Assembly: GCF_000316035.1 (NCBI RefSeq)
Contig: NZ_ANHX01000080.1
Location: 82,924 to 146,923 of the forward strand
Reading direction: 5' to 3'
Length of the DNA stretch: 64,000 nucleotides
Source: Paenibacillus sp. PAMC 26794
GTDB taxonomy: Bacteria; Bacillota; Bacilli; Paenibacillales; Paenibacillaceae
Shown here piece after piece: positions 8,629 to 16,402 of the stretch. The position numbers were made by a program, and so were the translations under genes. The notes beneath the pieces are model-generated. The model saw nothing but the letters and a program-made list of their open reading frames with translations, was not told the DNA's origin and did no database searches. Positions within the stretch are counted from its first letter, which is position 1, and the number at the start of each line of letters is the position of its first letter.

Positions 8629-9177
8629 TTAGCGCAAAAGTTCCCATTCATGCTGAAGCATGCCGTACACCGCATGGTTCACGTAACCTTTAGGCAGTTT
8701 CTCTGCCTGACGAATGACACCCTCGAGAACAAATCCGAGTCTTTCAGGGATAGCACGACTCCGTTTGTTATTTGTTGCCGAGCGAATCTCGACGCGATTC
8801 AGATCGAGTGTGACCAGAGCATAATCAACCAGAACGCGACAAGCGCTTGTCATCAAGCCTTGACCCTCAAAGCCTTTTCCAAGCCAGTATCCGATGCTTA
8901 CCGAGCGGTTGGTCCAGTTAATCTCGTGGAATCCGATGACGCCGGCTAGATTCCCTTTTGACCATACCCCAGCGGTGAAACCGCCATTTTCGGCACCTTG
9001 TTTTAACGCGTTAGTAATAAAGTTCGAGGTATGTTCCACTTCTGTCACATGATCCACCCACGGCAACCAATGTCTCAATTGATCCCGCGAGCGATCCGTC
9101 AGTTCAAACAGCGGTTTGGTATGTTCCATGGCCAGTGGCCGGAGTTCGGTATATTCATCCAATGAATAGGTAAACAT
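8629..9177 (-). CDS. RimJ/RimL-type GNAT acetyltransferase
   Basis: The protein has 182 residues. RimJ/L-family features are clear: LRPLAMEHTKPLFELTDRSR near the start, then GVIGFHEINWTNRSVSIGYWL, GKGFEGQGLMTSACR (acetyl-CoA loop) and LGFVLEGVIRQAEKL near the end. The family acetylates ribosomal protein N-termini or, as for B. subtilis YdaF-like members, other substrates. The start is the ATG at 9177, preceded by AAGAAGG; a longer ORF upstream has no ribosome site and would run through the palindromic element at 9207. It stands alone. Confidence 0.85.
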   Translation of the reverse strand: MFTYSLDEYTELRPLAMEHTKPLFELTDRSRDQLRHWLPWVDHVTEVEHTSNFITNALKQGAENGGFTAGVWSKGNLAGVIGFHEINWTNRSVSIGYWLGKGFEGQGLMTSACRVLVDYALVTLDLNRVEIRSATNNKRSRAIPERLGFVLEGVIRQAEKLPKGYVNHAVYGMLQHEWELLR

Positions 9178-9206
9178 GAATGCAACCTTCTTTCTTTGTA
9201 TAGTGT

Positions 9207-9289
9207 TGTTCAAAAAAGTCCACTTATGATTACGAATTATGCCTAGCGGCATTATTAGCATCGAATATGAAAACCGGATTTTTTGAACA
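9207..9289. repeat. 83-bp palindromic intergenic element
   Basis: The ends are inverted repeats: TGTTCAAAAAAGTCC (9207-9221) and GGATTTTTTGAACA (9276-9289), differing by one bulged base. The middle holds a second small hairpin, ATGCC-TAGC-GGCAT (9239-9252). It has no coding potential and lies between two minus-strand genes. Its form resembles REP or MITE-like interspersed elements, or a strong RNA structure in the leader of the GNAT gene. Only one copy is seen in this window. Confidence 0.5.
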
Positions 9290-9304
9290 CGTATTTGTAG
9301 TGGA

Positions 9305-9568
9305 TTAACGTGAGGTCTTGGGCAACTTTTGCTCCAGTGCAAACAGGTCTTCTTCCATTGAGGCCATGCGTTGATTGACCGTTGTTCGTGCGTCACGGAG
9401 TGCCTGATTATATATGTAGGGAGCCAGCTGTGTCATGAACAGGTCGAGGACACCCCAAGCGGCCAGATCACCCAGTTCTTCGCCACGTTCCTCTTCGAAA
9501 TACGACTGGATGGTGCGAATGGCTTCATCCTGCTGTTCTTTGGTCAGTTTAAGCGAGTTCGGTGGAAT
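9305..9568 (-). CDS. DUF2164 family protein with an apparent ATT start codon
   Basis: The 87-residue product reads (M/I)PPNSLKLTKEQQDEAIRT, then FEEERGEELGDLAAWGVLDL and YIYNQALRDAR, then MEEDLFALEQKL. This is the whole DUF2164 pattern; function unknown. The reading frame is open from an in-frame TAG at 9605-9607, but no ATG, GTG or TTG lies before the conserved region. The ATT at 9566-9568 is 6 nt after a strong AAAGGGAGGG, so it is the likely start (as known for infC). The alternative is a start-codon mutation. It is far below usual size limits and easily missed. Confidence 0.75.
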   Translation of the reverse strand: MPPNSLKLTKEQQDEAIRTIQSYFEEERGEELGDLAAWGVLDLFMTQLAPYIYNQALRDARTTVNQRMASMEEDLFALEQKLPKTSR

Positions 9569-9685
9569 GGGAAACCCTCCCTTTAATTTGTTTTTACTAT
9601 CATGCTACATGATTCGAGCGAACCCGTCAAAATGGTTTAGGGCCTATTTATGCACGGCTAATCCTGACTTTGGTGCCGTTCTTTA

Positions 9686-9714
9686 TTGAACTCCTCCCCC
9701 GTTAAAGGTATATT
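9686..9714 (+). promoter_or_regulatory. Probable glnS promoter
   Basis: TTGAAC (9686-9691), a 17-bp spacer and TATATT (9709-9714). The leader of about 120 nt has a tight hairpin (GGAATTGC-T-GCAATTCC, 9792-9808). No T-box specifier or AGGGTGG motif is visible. Confidence 0.6.
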
Positions 9715-9845
9715 TAAATGAAACGCGTACGAAACTTTCCAAGAAAATAGTCTTTTTCAGGAAATGACTTCGTTATTAAGGAATTATAGCCGGAATTGCT
9801 GCAATTCCCTAAGGCTCCAATCCATTCATGAAAGGTTTGATACCT

Positions 9846-11561
9846 GTGGACAATCGTACAACCCCACCTAACTTTATCAAAAATATTATTACCGAAGATC
9901 TCCGGTCTGGGAAAGTCCAGGAAGTTATTACCCGTTTTCCTCCGGAACCGAACGGTTATCTGCATATCGGCCATGCCAAGGCGATCTGGATTAACTTTAC
10001 GCTGGGCGGCGAATTTGGTGGCAAAACGAATCTGCGCTTTGATGACACGAATCCGGTCAAGGAAGATGTAGAGTACGTTCAATCGATTCAGGAAGACGTG
10101 AAATGGCTCGGATACGAGTGGAACGAGAAACGTTTTGCCTCGGATTATTTTGACGAGATGTACAACCGTGCTGTCTTGTTGATTAAAAAAGGTAAAGCTT
10201 ACATCGACGACCAAAGCGCCGACGAAATCCGTGAAATGCGCGGAACGCTGACGGAGCCGGGTAAGAACAGCCCGTACCGTGATCGTTCGGTGGAAGAGAA
10301 TCTCGACCTGTTCACACGTATGCGTGCAGGTGAATTCAAGAACGGAGAGAAAGTGCTGCGTGCCAAGATCGATATGTCTGCACCGAATATCAATCTGCGC
10401 GATCCGGTTATTTACCGGATTTCACATGCACACCATCATAACACGGGCGACAAATGGTGTATCTATCCAATGTACGCCTTTGCTCACCCGCTTGAAGATG
10501 CAATTGAAGGTGTAACGCATTCCCTCTGCTCCTTGGAGTTCGAGGATCAACGTCCATTCTACGATTGGGTTATTGCCGAGTGTGAGATGGAGAACCAACC
10601 ACGTCAATACGAATTTGGTCGGCTGAATCTGTCCCAGATGGTAACAAGCAAGCGGAAGCTGAAACTGCTCGTAGATGAAGGACATGTGGATGGATGGGAT
10701 GATCCACGCATGCCAACGATTTCGGGTCTGCGCCGCCGGGGTTATACACCGGAAGCTATTCGTGATTTTGTATATGAGACAGGCATTTCCAAAAACTATG
10801 GAGTTATCGACCTGCAAACGCTGGAGCACTTTGTACGTGAAGACTTGAAACTGAAAGCTCCACGCACGATGGCTGTCCTGCATCCGCTCAAAGTGGTTAT
10901 TACCAACTACCCTGAAGGGCAAGTGGAATGGCTTGAAGCAGAGAACAATGTGGAGAACCCAGAGATGGGTAGTCGCCAAATTCCGTTCTCCCGTGAGATT
11001 TATATTGAACAAGACGATTTCATGGAGAATCCGCCGAACAAATATTTCCGTTTGTTCCCTGGCAACGAAGTTCGTCTGAAACATGCATACTTCATCAAAT
11101 GTAACGATGTGATCAAAGATGCAGAAGGTAATGTAACCGAGATTCATTGTACCTATGATGTGGAGACGAAGAGCGGCAGTGGATTCACTGGCCGTAAAGT
11201 CAAAGGAACAATCCACTGGGTAGAAGCGACTCAAGCGGTACCTGCTGAATTCCGTCTGTACGAGCCGTTGATCCTGGATGAAGCACCGGAAGCAGAGGTG
11301 GAAGTGGCAGTAGCTGGGGCTGAAGCTGAGGTTGTGGAAGAGCAACCGGAGAAAACGTTCCTGGATCAATTGAACCCGAACTCCCTTGAGATTGTTAATG
11401 GGTATGTGGAACAAGAGATGAAAGAAGCGAATGCTCAGGATAAATTCCAATTCTTCCGTCACGGTTACTTTAGTGTAGATCCGAAACATTCCGAACCAGG
11501 ACGTCCGGTATTTAACCGGGTCGTATCCCTGAAAAGCTCGTTCCAACTGCCGAAGGCATAA
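9846..11561 (+). CDS. glnS: Glutaminyl-tRNA synthetase
   Basis: This class I synthetase charges tRNA-Gln with glutamine. The HIGH motif is PEPNGYLHIGHAKA, the KMSKS-like motif is MVTSKRKL, and the family-specific RFDDTNP and PTISGLRRRGYTPEAIRDF are present. The C-terminal beta-barrel anticodon domain runs to the end (FNRVVSLKSSFQ). An acidic Glu/Ala/Val-rich stretch at about residues 478-504 breaks into that domain. The GTG at 9846 is favoured because GAAAGG lies 9-10 nt upstream; an in-frame ATG at 9828 lacks a good site. Many Firmicutes lack GlnRS and use GatCAB instead, so the gene is notable here. Confidence 0.93.
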   Translation: MDNRTTPPNFIKNIITEDLRSGKVQEVITRFPPEPNGYLHIGHAKAIWINFTLGGEFGGKTNLRFDDTNPVKEDVEYVQSIQEDVKWLGYEWNEKRFASDYFDEMYNRAVLLIKKGKAYIDDQSADEIREMRGTLTEPGKNSPYRDRSVEENLDLFTRMRAGEFKNGEKVLRAKIDMSAPNINLRDPVIYRISHAHHHNTGDKWCIYPMYAFAHPLEDAIEGVTHSLCSLEFEDQRPFYDWVIAECEMENQPRQYEFGRLNLSQMVTSKRKLKLLVDEGHVDGWDDPRMPTISGLRRRGYTPEAIRDFVYETGISKNYGVIDLQTLEHFVREDLKLKAPRTMAVLHPLKVVITNYPEGQVEWLEAENNVENPEMGSRQIPFSREIYIEQDDFMENPPNKYFRLFPGNEVRLKHAYFIKCNDVIKDAEGNVTEIHCTYDVETKSGSGFTGRKVKGTIHWVEATQAVPAEFRLYEPLILDEAPEAEVEVAVAGAEAEVVEEQPEKTFLDQLNPNSLEIVNGYVEQEMKEANAQDKFQFFRHGYFSVDPKHSEPGRPVFNRVVSLKSSFQLPKA

Positions 11562-11782
11562 GGAAGTGAGAAGGAGGAATCCGATTATATTTTAAGATGC
11601 CTAGTATTCATTAAACCGCACAGGCTACAAGAGTTTTTTTACCTTGAGCATTTGGCTAAGTTTTTAGTGTAATCTCTTACAATTTGGTGACCAGTGGCTC
11701 TAAAATATGATGTAATAAGTATATGAAATACTGATGAGGAAAGTTTCTTATACAGTAATTTGAGATGTATATTTTTAGTATG
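11562..11782. other. Intergenic DNA after glnS, no gene seen
   Basis: The stretch becomes AT-rich after the glnS stop. It holds a GAAGGAGG ribosome-site-like sequence (about 11570) not followed by any usable start codon, and T-runs near 11634. I see no convincing gene. Confidence 0.5.
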
Positions 11783-11827
11783 TACCCTATAAGATGGTTA
11801 CTTTGAAAAAAACCATCTTATAGGGTA
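11783..11827. terminator. Long perfect hairpin, probable terminator
   Basis: TACCCTATAAGATGGTT (11783-11799) and its exact complement (11811-11827) form a 17-bp stem with an 11-nt loop, followed by TTTTGC. It could end a transcript from glnS or belong to the insertion-sequence remnant. Confidence 0.55.
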
Positions 11828-11835
11828 TTTTGCTT

Positions 11836-12496
11836 ATGATAATAAAAGGATATTGGAGCGGAAGTGCTCTGACTAAAAGTTTACTGACTAAGAAAGAACA
11901 AGAGCAACTGAGACAAGATTCAAATGGAAATGGTAATCTGCCATGAGAAATTTTGAAGAAGCGGGCTTAGATTTTGAATGTATTGATTTGGAGCGTATCC
12001 GTTCTTGCGAAAACGTTGGGTTGCCTCATATTGTGGAAGCCGGCGTTAGAGGGCTTTCAGGATCAAGCGAAACAAAGGTGAATGGACACTGGAGGAGAAG
12101 ATTAAAGGATTAGAAGCAAAGAACCAACTGTTACGAGCGGAAAACGAACTGTTAAAAACTCTATCTACTAGAAAGGTAGATGTTGAAAATGAAATAATCA
12201 GTGCAACAAAACTGAAATTTAAGGATTTTCATCACATGAATAAAATGTAAAACATGAAGCGTATTCGCCGGATCATGATGAAATTCGAGATCATCTGTCC
12301 CATTCCGCAAGCTAATCCAGTACGTGTAATCAAAAGCAACGAAAGAGCATCGTACATGTCCAAGCAAATTACATAAGCAAATTTTAAGCCAGCCCAAGCT
12401 GGAGCGGTGTTATTAACTGATATTACATATCTAACATACAAGCGAGGTAAACGCACGTATTTATCGACCATTAATGACACAGAGACGAAACTATAA
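11836..12496 (+). pseudogene. IS3-family (IS150-like) transposase remnant, orfA plus orfB pieces
   Basis: Broken pieces of both transposase frames appear in order. The orfA parts are LTKKEQEQLRQ, then FEEAGLDFECIDLERIRSCEN in a second frame, then WTLEEKIKGLEAKNQLLRAE (leucine zipper) in a third. Most of the helix-turn-helix segment between the first two is missing. The orfB part gives MKRIRRIMMKFEIICPIPQA, then GAVLLTDITYLTYKRGKRTY, LSTIND, with stop codons at 12248 and about 12379 and an end at 12494-12496. The catalytic core beyond this point is gone, so the element cannot move. It borders the AT-rich peptide cluster. Confidence 0.85.
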
Positions 12497-12554
12497 CTAT
12501 CTTTAGTCAGAGAAATTACTGCAAAAAATGTTGATAATAAAAATGATTACTGTC

Positions 12555-12591
12555 GTTCTCTCCCCATTTAATTAGGGAGAGAACTTTTTTT
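12555..12591 (+). terminator. Strong terminator after the IS remnant
   Basis: GTTCTCTCCC (12555-12564) pairs exactly with GGGAGAGAAC (12575-12584), followed by seven Ts. It separates the remnant from the peptide cluster. Confidence 0.85.
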
Positions 12592-12795
12592 AGATATGCT
12601 TCATGCATTTTCAGGTCGTATATTCTTCTAAATTGCTAAACTACTTCTTTGTCCGAGCCCGAATAATCTTCAAAACTCCTTCAGTTTTTGCTTTATGATT
12701 CCGTAAGATAATCTAGTATCTTTCTTAAAACCAATATTCTTTGCCTCTAAAACGAAATAAAAAAGGGAAAATATGATAAAAATGTGATATTGTTA
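12592..12795. other. AT-rich spacer before the peptide cluster
   Basis: About 200 bp of AT-rich sequence with no ORF that has a ribosome site and no clear repeats. It leads into the promoter at 12796. Confidence 0.5.
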
Positions 12796-12823
12796 TTTAC
12801 AAAATGAAATATATTGGTATAAT
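12796..12823 (+). promoter_or_regulatory. Promoter of the cysteine-rich peptide cluster
   Basis: TTTACA (12796-12801), a 16-bp spacer and TATAAT (12818-12823). The predicted leader is about 70 nt and ends in the GAGGTGG ribosome site of the first gene. It is the only strong promoter seen for the nine genes up to 19927. Confidence 0.65.
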
Positions 12824-12899
12824 AATCATCATGAGGTGTTAAACGTATAAAAAATTACTATTTTGTAAAAAAAAGATAATATTTATAGAGGTGGATTAA

Positions 12900-13400
12900 A
12901 TGGTGTACATATTTGATGTCATATTTTCTTTCATTTTATTAACGGCTCTTTATATGAAGGCGATTGACTATCAAGATTCAAGATATGAAGTTTTTTCTTA
13001 TGGCTTTATATCATATAAATACACTGGAGGACTTCTAATTCTTGTTCTAATTGTTGAAGCTGTTTTGGCAATGTGTTTTATATTTGGGAAGTATGCAATA
13101 CAAGCATCTTTATTCACAGCTTTGCTTTTTATCTTTTTTGTATTCGCTCAACTGTATAAGAAGCATAATAAAGCAAATAACAAATGTAGTTGTTTTGGTA
13201 AAGTGGCGTGGTTAAATAAAATGCCTATAACCAGAAATTTGATTCTTATTTGTTTTTTGATGCTTAGAGTTCCTATGGCAGAAAGAAGTGTGGACATTAG
13301 GTCATCGTTGATAGAATTACTCTTGATCATTGTCATAATTATGTTGCTGGATTTTGTACAGACTTTCGTTAACTCTAGTGAAAGAAACTTGATATTATGA
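12900..13400 (+). CDS. MauE/DoxX-like redox membrane protein
   Basis: The 166-residue protein has four or five hydrophobic segments (about residues 3-18, 40-60, 65-85, 115-125, 135-155). In the loop after the third it carries NNKCSCFGKVAWLN. The C-x-C-F-G pattern is typical of MauE and DoxX-type proteins, which are thought to pass redox equivalents across the membrane to thioredoxin-like partners. MauE itself is needed for disulfide formation in the methylamine dehydrogenase small subunit. Start ATG behind GAGGTGG. It is the first gene of an AT-rich operon with a six-cysteine peptide and two CxxC proteins, so a role in that peptide's disulfide chemistry is the natural inference. Confidence 0.75.
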   Translation: MVYIFDVIFSFILLTALYMKAIDYQDSRYEVFSYGFISYKYTGGLLILVLIVEAVLAMCFIFGKYAIQASLFTALLFIFFVFAQLYKKHNKANNKCSCFGKVAWLNKMPITRNLILICFLMLRVPMAERSVDIRSSLIELLLIIVIIMLLDFVQTFVNSSERNLIL

Positions 13401-13825
13401 TGCTTATCTATTTTCTTTCATGCTTACTTGTTTTGATGGGTTTAATTAGAAAAAGAGTAAGCAGAATGCTGAATACTGAAAGAAAACAAGTGTTTCTACG
13501 TTTAAAACAAGATGGGTACATTGATTTTGATACGAACTTCCCGATAATCTTTTTGTCATTGGAAACGGATTCATTTGAGGAGATTTCAAAGGTATTAAGT
13601 GAAGGTGAGATTCCCTTAATTGTAATTCTTAATTCTCCTTTATGGTATGTAAGGATGAAGGAGAAACAATGGAGCAACCATATTGTAATCCCATATGCTG
13701 ATTTAAAAGGTTGGCTAAAAGATGTTAAAAGCAATTTTGTTTTTTTTGAAAAAAAAGAAAAAGTAACCAAAATAAATAATGTTTTATCTTTTTTAGATGC
13801 TATTAAAATCATAGAAAGGAGGTGA
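13397..13825 (+). CDS. Membrane-anchored protein of unknown function in the peptide cluster
   Basis: The protein has 142 residues. One N-terminal hydrophobic segment (MLIYFLSCLLVLMGLI) is followed by positive residues, so the rest is probably cytoplasmic. The soluble part (FPIIFLSLETDSFEEISKVL, then IPLIVILNSPLWY) has the alternation of a thioredoxin-like fold but no CxxC pair; this is a weak impression. Only one cysteine is present, in the membrane segment. Its start overlaps the MauE-like stop codon (ATGA), so translation is coupled. Its position matches that of MauD-type partners of MauE. I do not recognise the family. Confidence 0.6.
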   Translation: MMLIYFLSCLLVLMGLIRKRVSRMLNTERKQVFLRLKQDGYIDFDTNFPIIFLSLETDSFEEISKVLSEGEIPLIVILNSPLWYVRMKEKQWSNHIVIPYADLKGWLKDVKSNFVFFEKKEKVTKINNVLSFLDAIKIIERR

Positions 13826-13830
13826 TATTC

Positions 13831-14031
13831 ATGGCATGTCCTGGTGGAAGCACGGTCATTGATACTACATACGGCACTCCGTTTTGCGCAAATAACGGCT
13901 GGTGCACTTGGTATCCGTGGGATAGCTCAAGTTCGAGAGTACAGCACGTGTACGATGTTTGCAAAAACAACAGTACAGGTGCAATATCTCACGAATACGC
14001 TAATACCAAAAACCTTGATCAATGTTGCTAG
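13831..14031 (+). CDS. Six-cysteine, 66-residue peptide; candidate secreted product
   Basis: It is preceded by AAAGGAGGTGA, the best ribosome site in the cluster, 4 nt before the ATG at 13831; an in-frame GTG at 13822 lies inside that site. The peptide has cysteines at 3, 19, 25, 44, 65 and 66, ends in Cys-Cys, and is rich in Gly, Ser, Thr, Asn, Trp and Tyr (for example CANNGWCTWYPWDSSSS). There is no signal peptide, no long leader and no clear double-Gly leader (a GG at 5-6 is too early). An even number of cysteines beside redox genes suggests disulfides. It lies between redox and exporter genes and before a strong hairpin. I recognise no family; bacteriocin, signal or small redox subunit are all possible. 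Confidence 0.7.
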   Translation: MACPGGSTVIDTTYGTPFCANNGWCTWYPWDSSSSRVQHVYDVCKNNSTGAISHEYANTKNLDQCC

Positions 14032-14062
14032 TCGTTGAATTATTTTAATACTTAGTGTAACG

Positions 14063-14108
14063 ATGTATAGGTTGATAGGGATTTCTTTTACCTATTCAGC
14101 CTATACAT
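14063..14108 (+). terminator. Intercistronic hairpin after the peptide gene
   Basis: ATGTATAGGTTGATAGG (14063-14079) pairs with CCTATTCAGCCTATACAT (14091-14108) over an 11-nt loop, with only one bulge and one G-U. There is no T-run after it. Such hairpins after a peptide gene often act as partial terminators or mRNA stabilisers, giving more peptide than exporter. Confidence 0.6.
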
Positions 14109-14133
14109 TATGTCTTAGAAGGGAGAAACGATT

Positions 14134-14619
14134 ATGGATGATGAACATAAAGACAAGCCACATATGAGGTTTCTCAAAAATAGTTTCATAAGTCAATTGG
14201 ACATTGGACGTTACGTCCCGCAACCGATTGAAATTGAAAAGAGATGTTTTGATGATACAGTTTGGTCAAGTGAAGAATATAATGGTTCAGTAATTTTGAT
14301 AACAAGTTTTTCATGTAACGTTTGTAATGCTGAGGTGGCTCGTGATCTTGCTGGTATCTTTCCTAATTTTCAATTTGTTCTTTTTACGGATGGAACCACG
14401 GAACAAGTTGAACAATTAAGAGAAAGACTTAGCGGAATAAAAGTAGTACATGCCAATGTCTTTATGGTGATTCGTCAGTTGGCGGTGCCTGGAGTACCTT
14501 TTGCTATTGCTGTAAATTCAGAAGGGCAGATCGTTTCAGGAAAAGCTTTCGATTCTATTGAAACTGTGAAGCTGGCAATACGCCCATTGCTTGAGGTTTA
14601 TTATGATGAAGCTTTATAA
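14134..14619 (+). CDS. Thioredoxin-like CxxC protein of the peptide cluster
   Basis: The 161-residue protein has no signal or membrane segment. Its N-terminal 50 residues are hydrophilic. It then shows a thioredoxin fold: SVILITSFSCNVCNAEV with Cys61-x-x-Cys64, and the cis-Pro loop VPGVPFAIAVNSEGQIVSG. The overall form resembles MauD/TlpA-type proteins without their membrane anchor. The start ATG has AAGGGAG. It may reduce, oxidise or shuffle the peptide's cysteines in the cytoplasm or at the exporter. Its end overlaps the exporter gene by 17 nt. Confidence 0.75.
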   Translation: MDDEHKDKPHMRFLKNSFISQLDIGRYVPQPIEIEKRCFDDTVWSSEEYNGSVILITSFSCNVCNAEVARDLAGIFPNFQFVLFTDGTTEQVEQLRERLSGIKVVHANVFMVIRQLAVPGVPFAIAVNSEGQIVSGKAFDSIETVKLAIRPLLEVYYDEAL

Positions 14620-16402
14620 ATCTGGATGCACCTTTCTGTTAACAGTCAAAGAAGTGATAATGACTATTTACCGATATAACAGATGGATAGTTATTATGGG
14701 GATATTATTTAGCCTTTATTTTTCTGTTGTGTCACTAACCATGGTACATACCTCTAAATGGTTAATAAATAGTTTGAATAGTGCAGATTTTAAAAGTTGT
14801 ATTCAAATTTTTCTGTTAGTTACTTTTCTTAATTTGATTAAAAACATAATGAACGACTATCAACAACTTAAAAATGAGGAATTCTCCTTTCAAATTTCAA
14901 TATTTAATCAGAAACGTCTAATCAAAGGTTTGGATGAGTATGAATTATATGAAAAAGAACATTCAGATTTCCAAAGTAAACAAAATATTGCTACTAGAGG
15001 AATAACAATGTATTTCGGATACTTTCGTCTTTCCATTCAATTGATCGAGAGTCTCCTTATTTCGGTGAGTTCTTTGTTTTTTTTAGTTAACTATTCCATT
15101 TATCTTGGGTTGTCTGTAATTTTAATATCACTTTTTAAGTTGATTATAATCAGTAAAATTATTAATAAAAAGGTTGATTTAAATAGGGAGTTGCAACAGC
15201 ATCAACGTGAGCCGGATTATTTTTATAATTTACTTATAGATGTGCCGGTACAAAAAGAATTGAAATCTTATGGTATCACTGATTATTTCCTTGAGAAATG
15301 GAATCAAGCTAATAACAAAATGTATAGTATAAGAAAGAAATTACTTGTAATGCAATTGAAAAATAATGTTAGTCAAAATTTATTTTCACAATTAAGTTTA
15401 GCTGCTGTCATAGTTATGATTATTATCTTAGTGAGTAAACAAAGTCTAACCGTGGGCGACTATTTTGCTCTGACATTAGCCTTGAATCTCGCTGAAAGCA
15501 ATATTACATCATTAGTTCGAAATATTACACAAGGAGCTGAGGATACGTACTATATTGACGATTTTAATAAATTTGTCCGTCCGAGAAGAAAGAGTGAAAA
15601 TGGAACGACCTATCCTTATCAATTTAGAGATGGCATTGATATTAAAAATCTTTATTTTAAATATCCTAACTCGACAAAAAATGTATTAAACGATATTAGC
15701 TTTCGTATAGAGAAAGGACAAAAGTTGGTTATATTAGGGGAAAACGGATCTGGGAAAACAACATTGTTAAAATTGATTGGTGGTTTATATTCCGCTCCTG
15801 AGAATACAATTTTTTATGACGGCACAAGCCAGCATCTCCTAGACAAAAGCTCTTTGTTTAAGGGAATAACTACAGTATTTCAAGATTTTACTAAATATAT
15901 GATTACAGTAAAAGAGAATGTTATTTTAGGTAATAACAGTGATCATTTAAATGATGAACTTATGCTGGAAGCTTTTAATATAGCCTCTTTTAAGGATTAC
16001 AGAAATTTGCCAAATGGTATAGACACTCGTTTAGGTTATTTGACATCAGATTCGGTCAATTTATCGGGGGGACAGTGGCAAAAGTTAGCTCTTGCTAGGG
16101 CTCTATATAAGGGAGCTGATCTATTATTATTAGATGAACCAACAGCAGCTATAGATGCCGAGAGCGAAGTTCTTTACCTTGAAAATCTTTTCAAAGAGGT
16201 CAATAAAACGGTTGTTGTTATTACCCATCGCATTAATATTGCTTGTCTAGCTGATTATATTATATTCATGAAAGATGGAAATATTGTAGAGGCAGGATCT
16301 CACGAACTACTTCTGTCAAATGAAAACGGAATATATAAAAGACTTTGGGATAGACAGTCCAGTCCATTTCAATTAGAAGGAAGAGAGGTTGCATATGGAT
16401 AA
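14603..16402 (+). CDS. ABC exporter with fused membrane and ATPase domains
   Basis: The 599-residue protein is a half-size type IV ABC exporter. Six hydrophobic segments cover about residues 20-310. The ATPase follows: Walker A ENGSGKTT near 380, signature VNLSGGQWQKLALARAL near 485, Walker B LLLLDEPTAAID and switch histidine VITHRI. There is no N-terminal C39 peptidase, so the cargo either has no leader or is cleaved elsewhere, which fits the leaderless peptide encoded upstream. The start is one of two adjacent ATGs (14603 or 14606) behind GAGG. The overlap with the CxxC gene points to tight co-expression. Confidence 0.85.
   Translation: MMKLYKSGCTFLLTVKEVIMTIYRYNRWIVIMGILFSLYFSVVSLTMVHTSKWLINSLNSADFKSCIQIFLLVTFLNLIKNIMNDYQQLKNEEFSFQISIFNQKRLIKGLDEYELYEKEHSDFQSKQNIATRGITMYFGYFRLSIQLIESLLISVSSLFFLVNYSIYLGLSVILISLFKLIIISKIINKKVDLNRELQQHQREPDYFYNLLIDVPVQKELKSYGITDYFLEKWNQANNKMYSIRKKLLVMQLKNNVSQNLFSQLSLAAVIVMIIILVSKQSLTVGDYFALTLALNLAESNITSLVRNITQGAEDTYYIDDFNKFVRPRRKSENGTTYPYQFRDGIDIKNLYFKYPNSTKNVLNDISFRIEKGQKLVILGENGSGKTTLLKLIGGLYSAPENTIFYDGTSQHLLDKSSLFKGITTVFQDFTKYMITVKENVILGNNSDHLNDELMLEAFNIASFKDYRNLPNGIDTRLGYLTSDSVNLSGGQWQKLALARALYKGADLLLLDEPTAAIDAESEVLYLENLFKEVNKTVVVITHRINIACLADYIIFMKDGNIVEAGSHELLLSNENGIYKRLWDRQSSPFQLEGREVAYG

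Noticed and set aside
9715..9845. Possible T-box leader before glnS
   Set aside because: The leader has a tight hairpin but no specifier loop or AGGGTGG-type antiterminator sequence, and no terminator before the gene.
10422..11546. 374-codon open frame antisense to glnS
   Set aside because: Same reason: it mirrors a conserved gene and has no start signals.
13600..13830. Separate promoter directly before the Cys-rich peptide gene
   Set aside because: I looked for -35/-10 pairs in the end of the preceding gene and saw only AT-rich near-matches that are expected by chance in this composition.
13844..14038. Alternative 64-codon frame overlapping the Cys-rich peptide gene
   Set aside because: It is in another frame, lacks a ribosome site and loses the cysteine pattern. 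The frame at 13831 has an ideal site.
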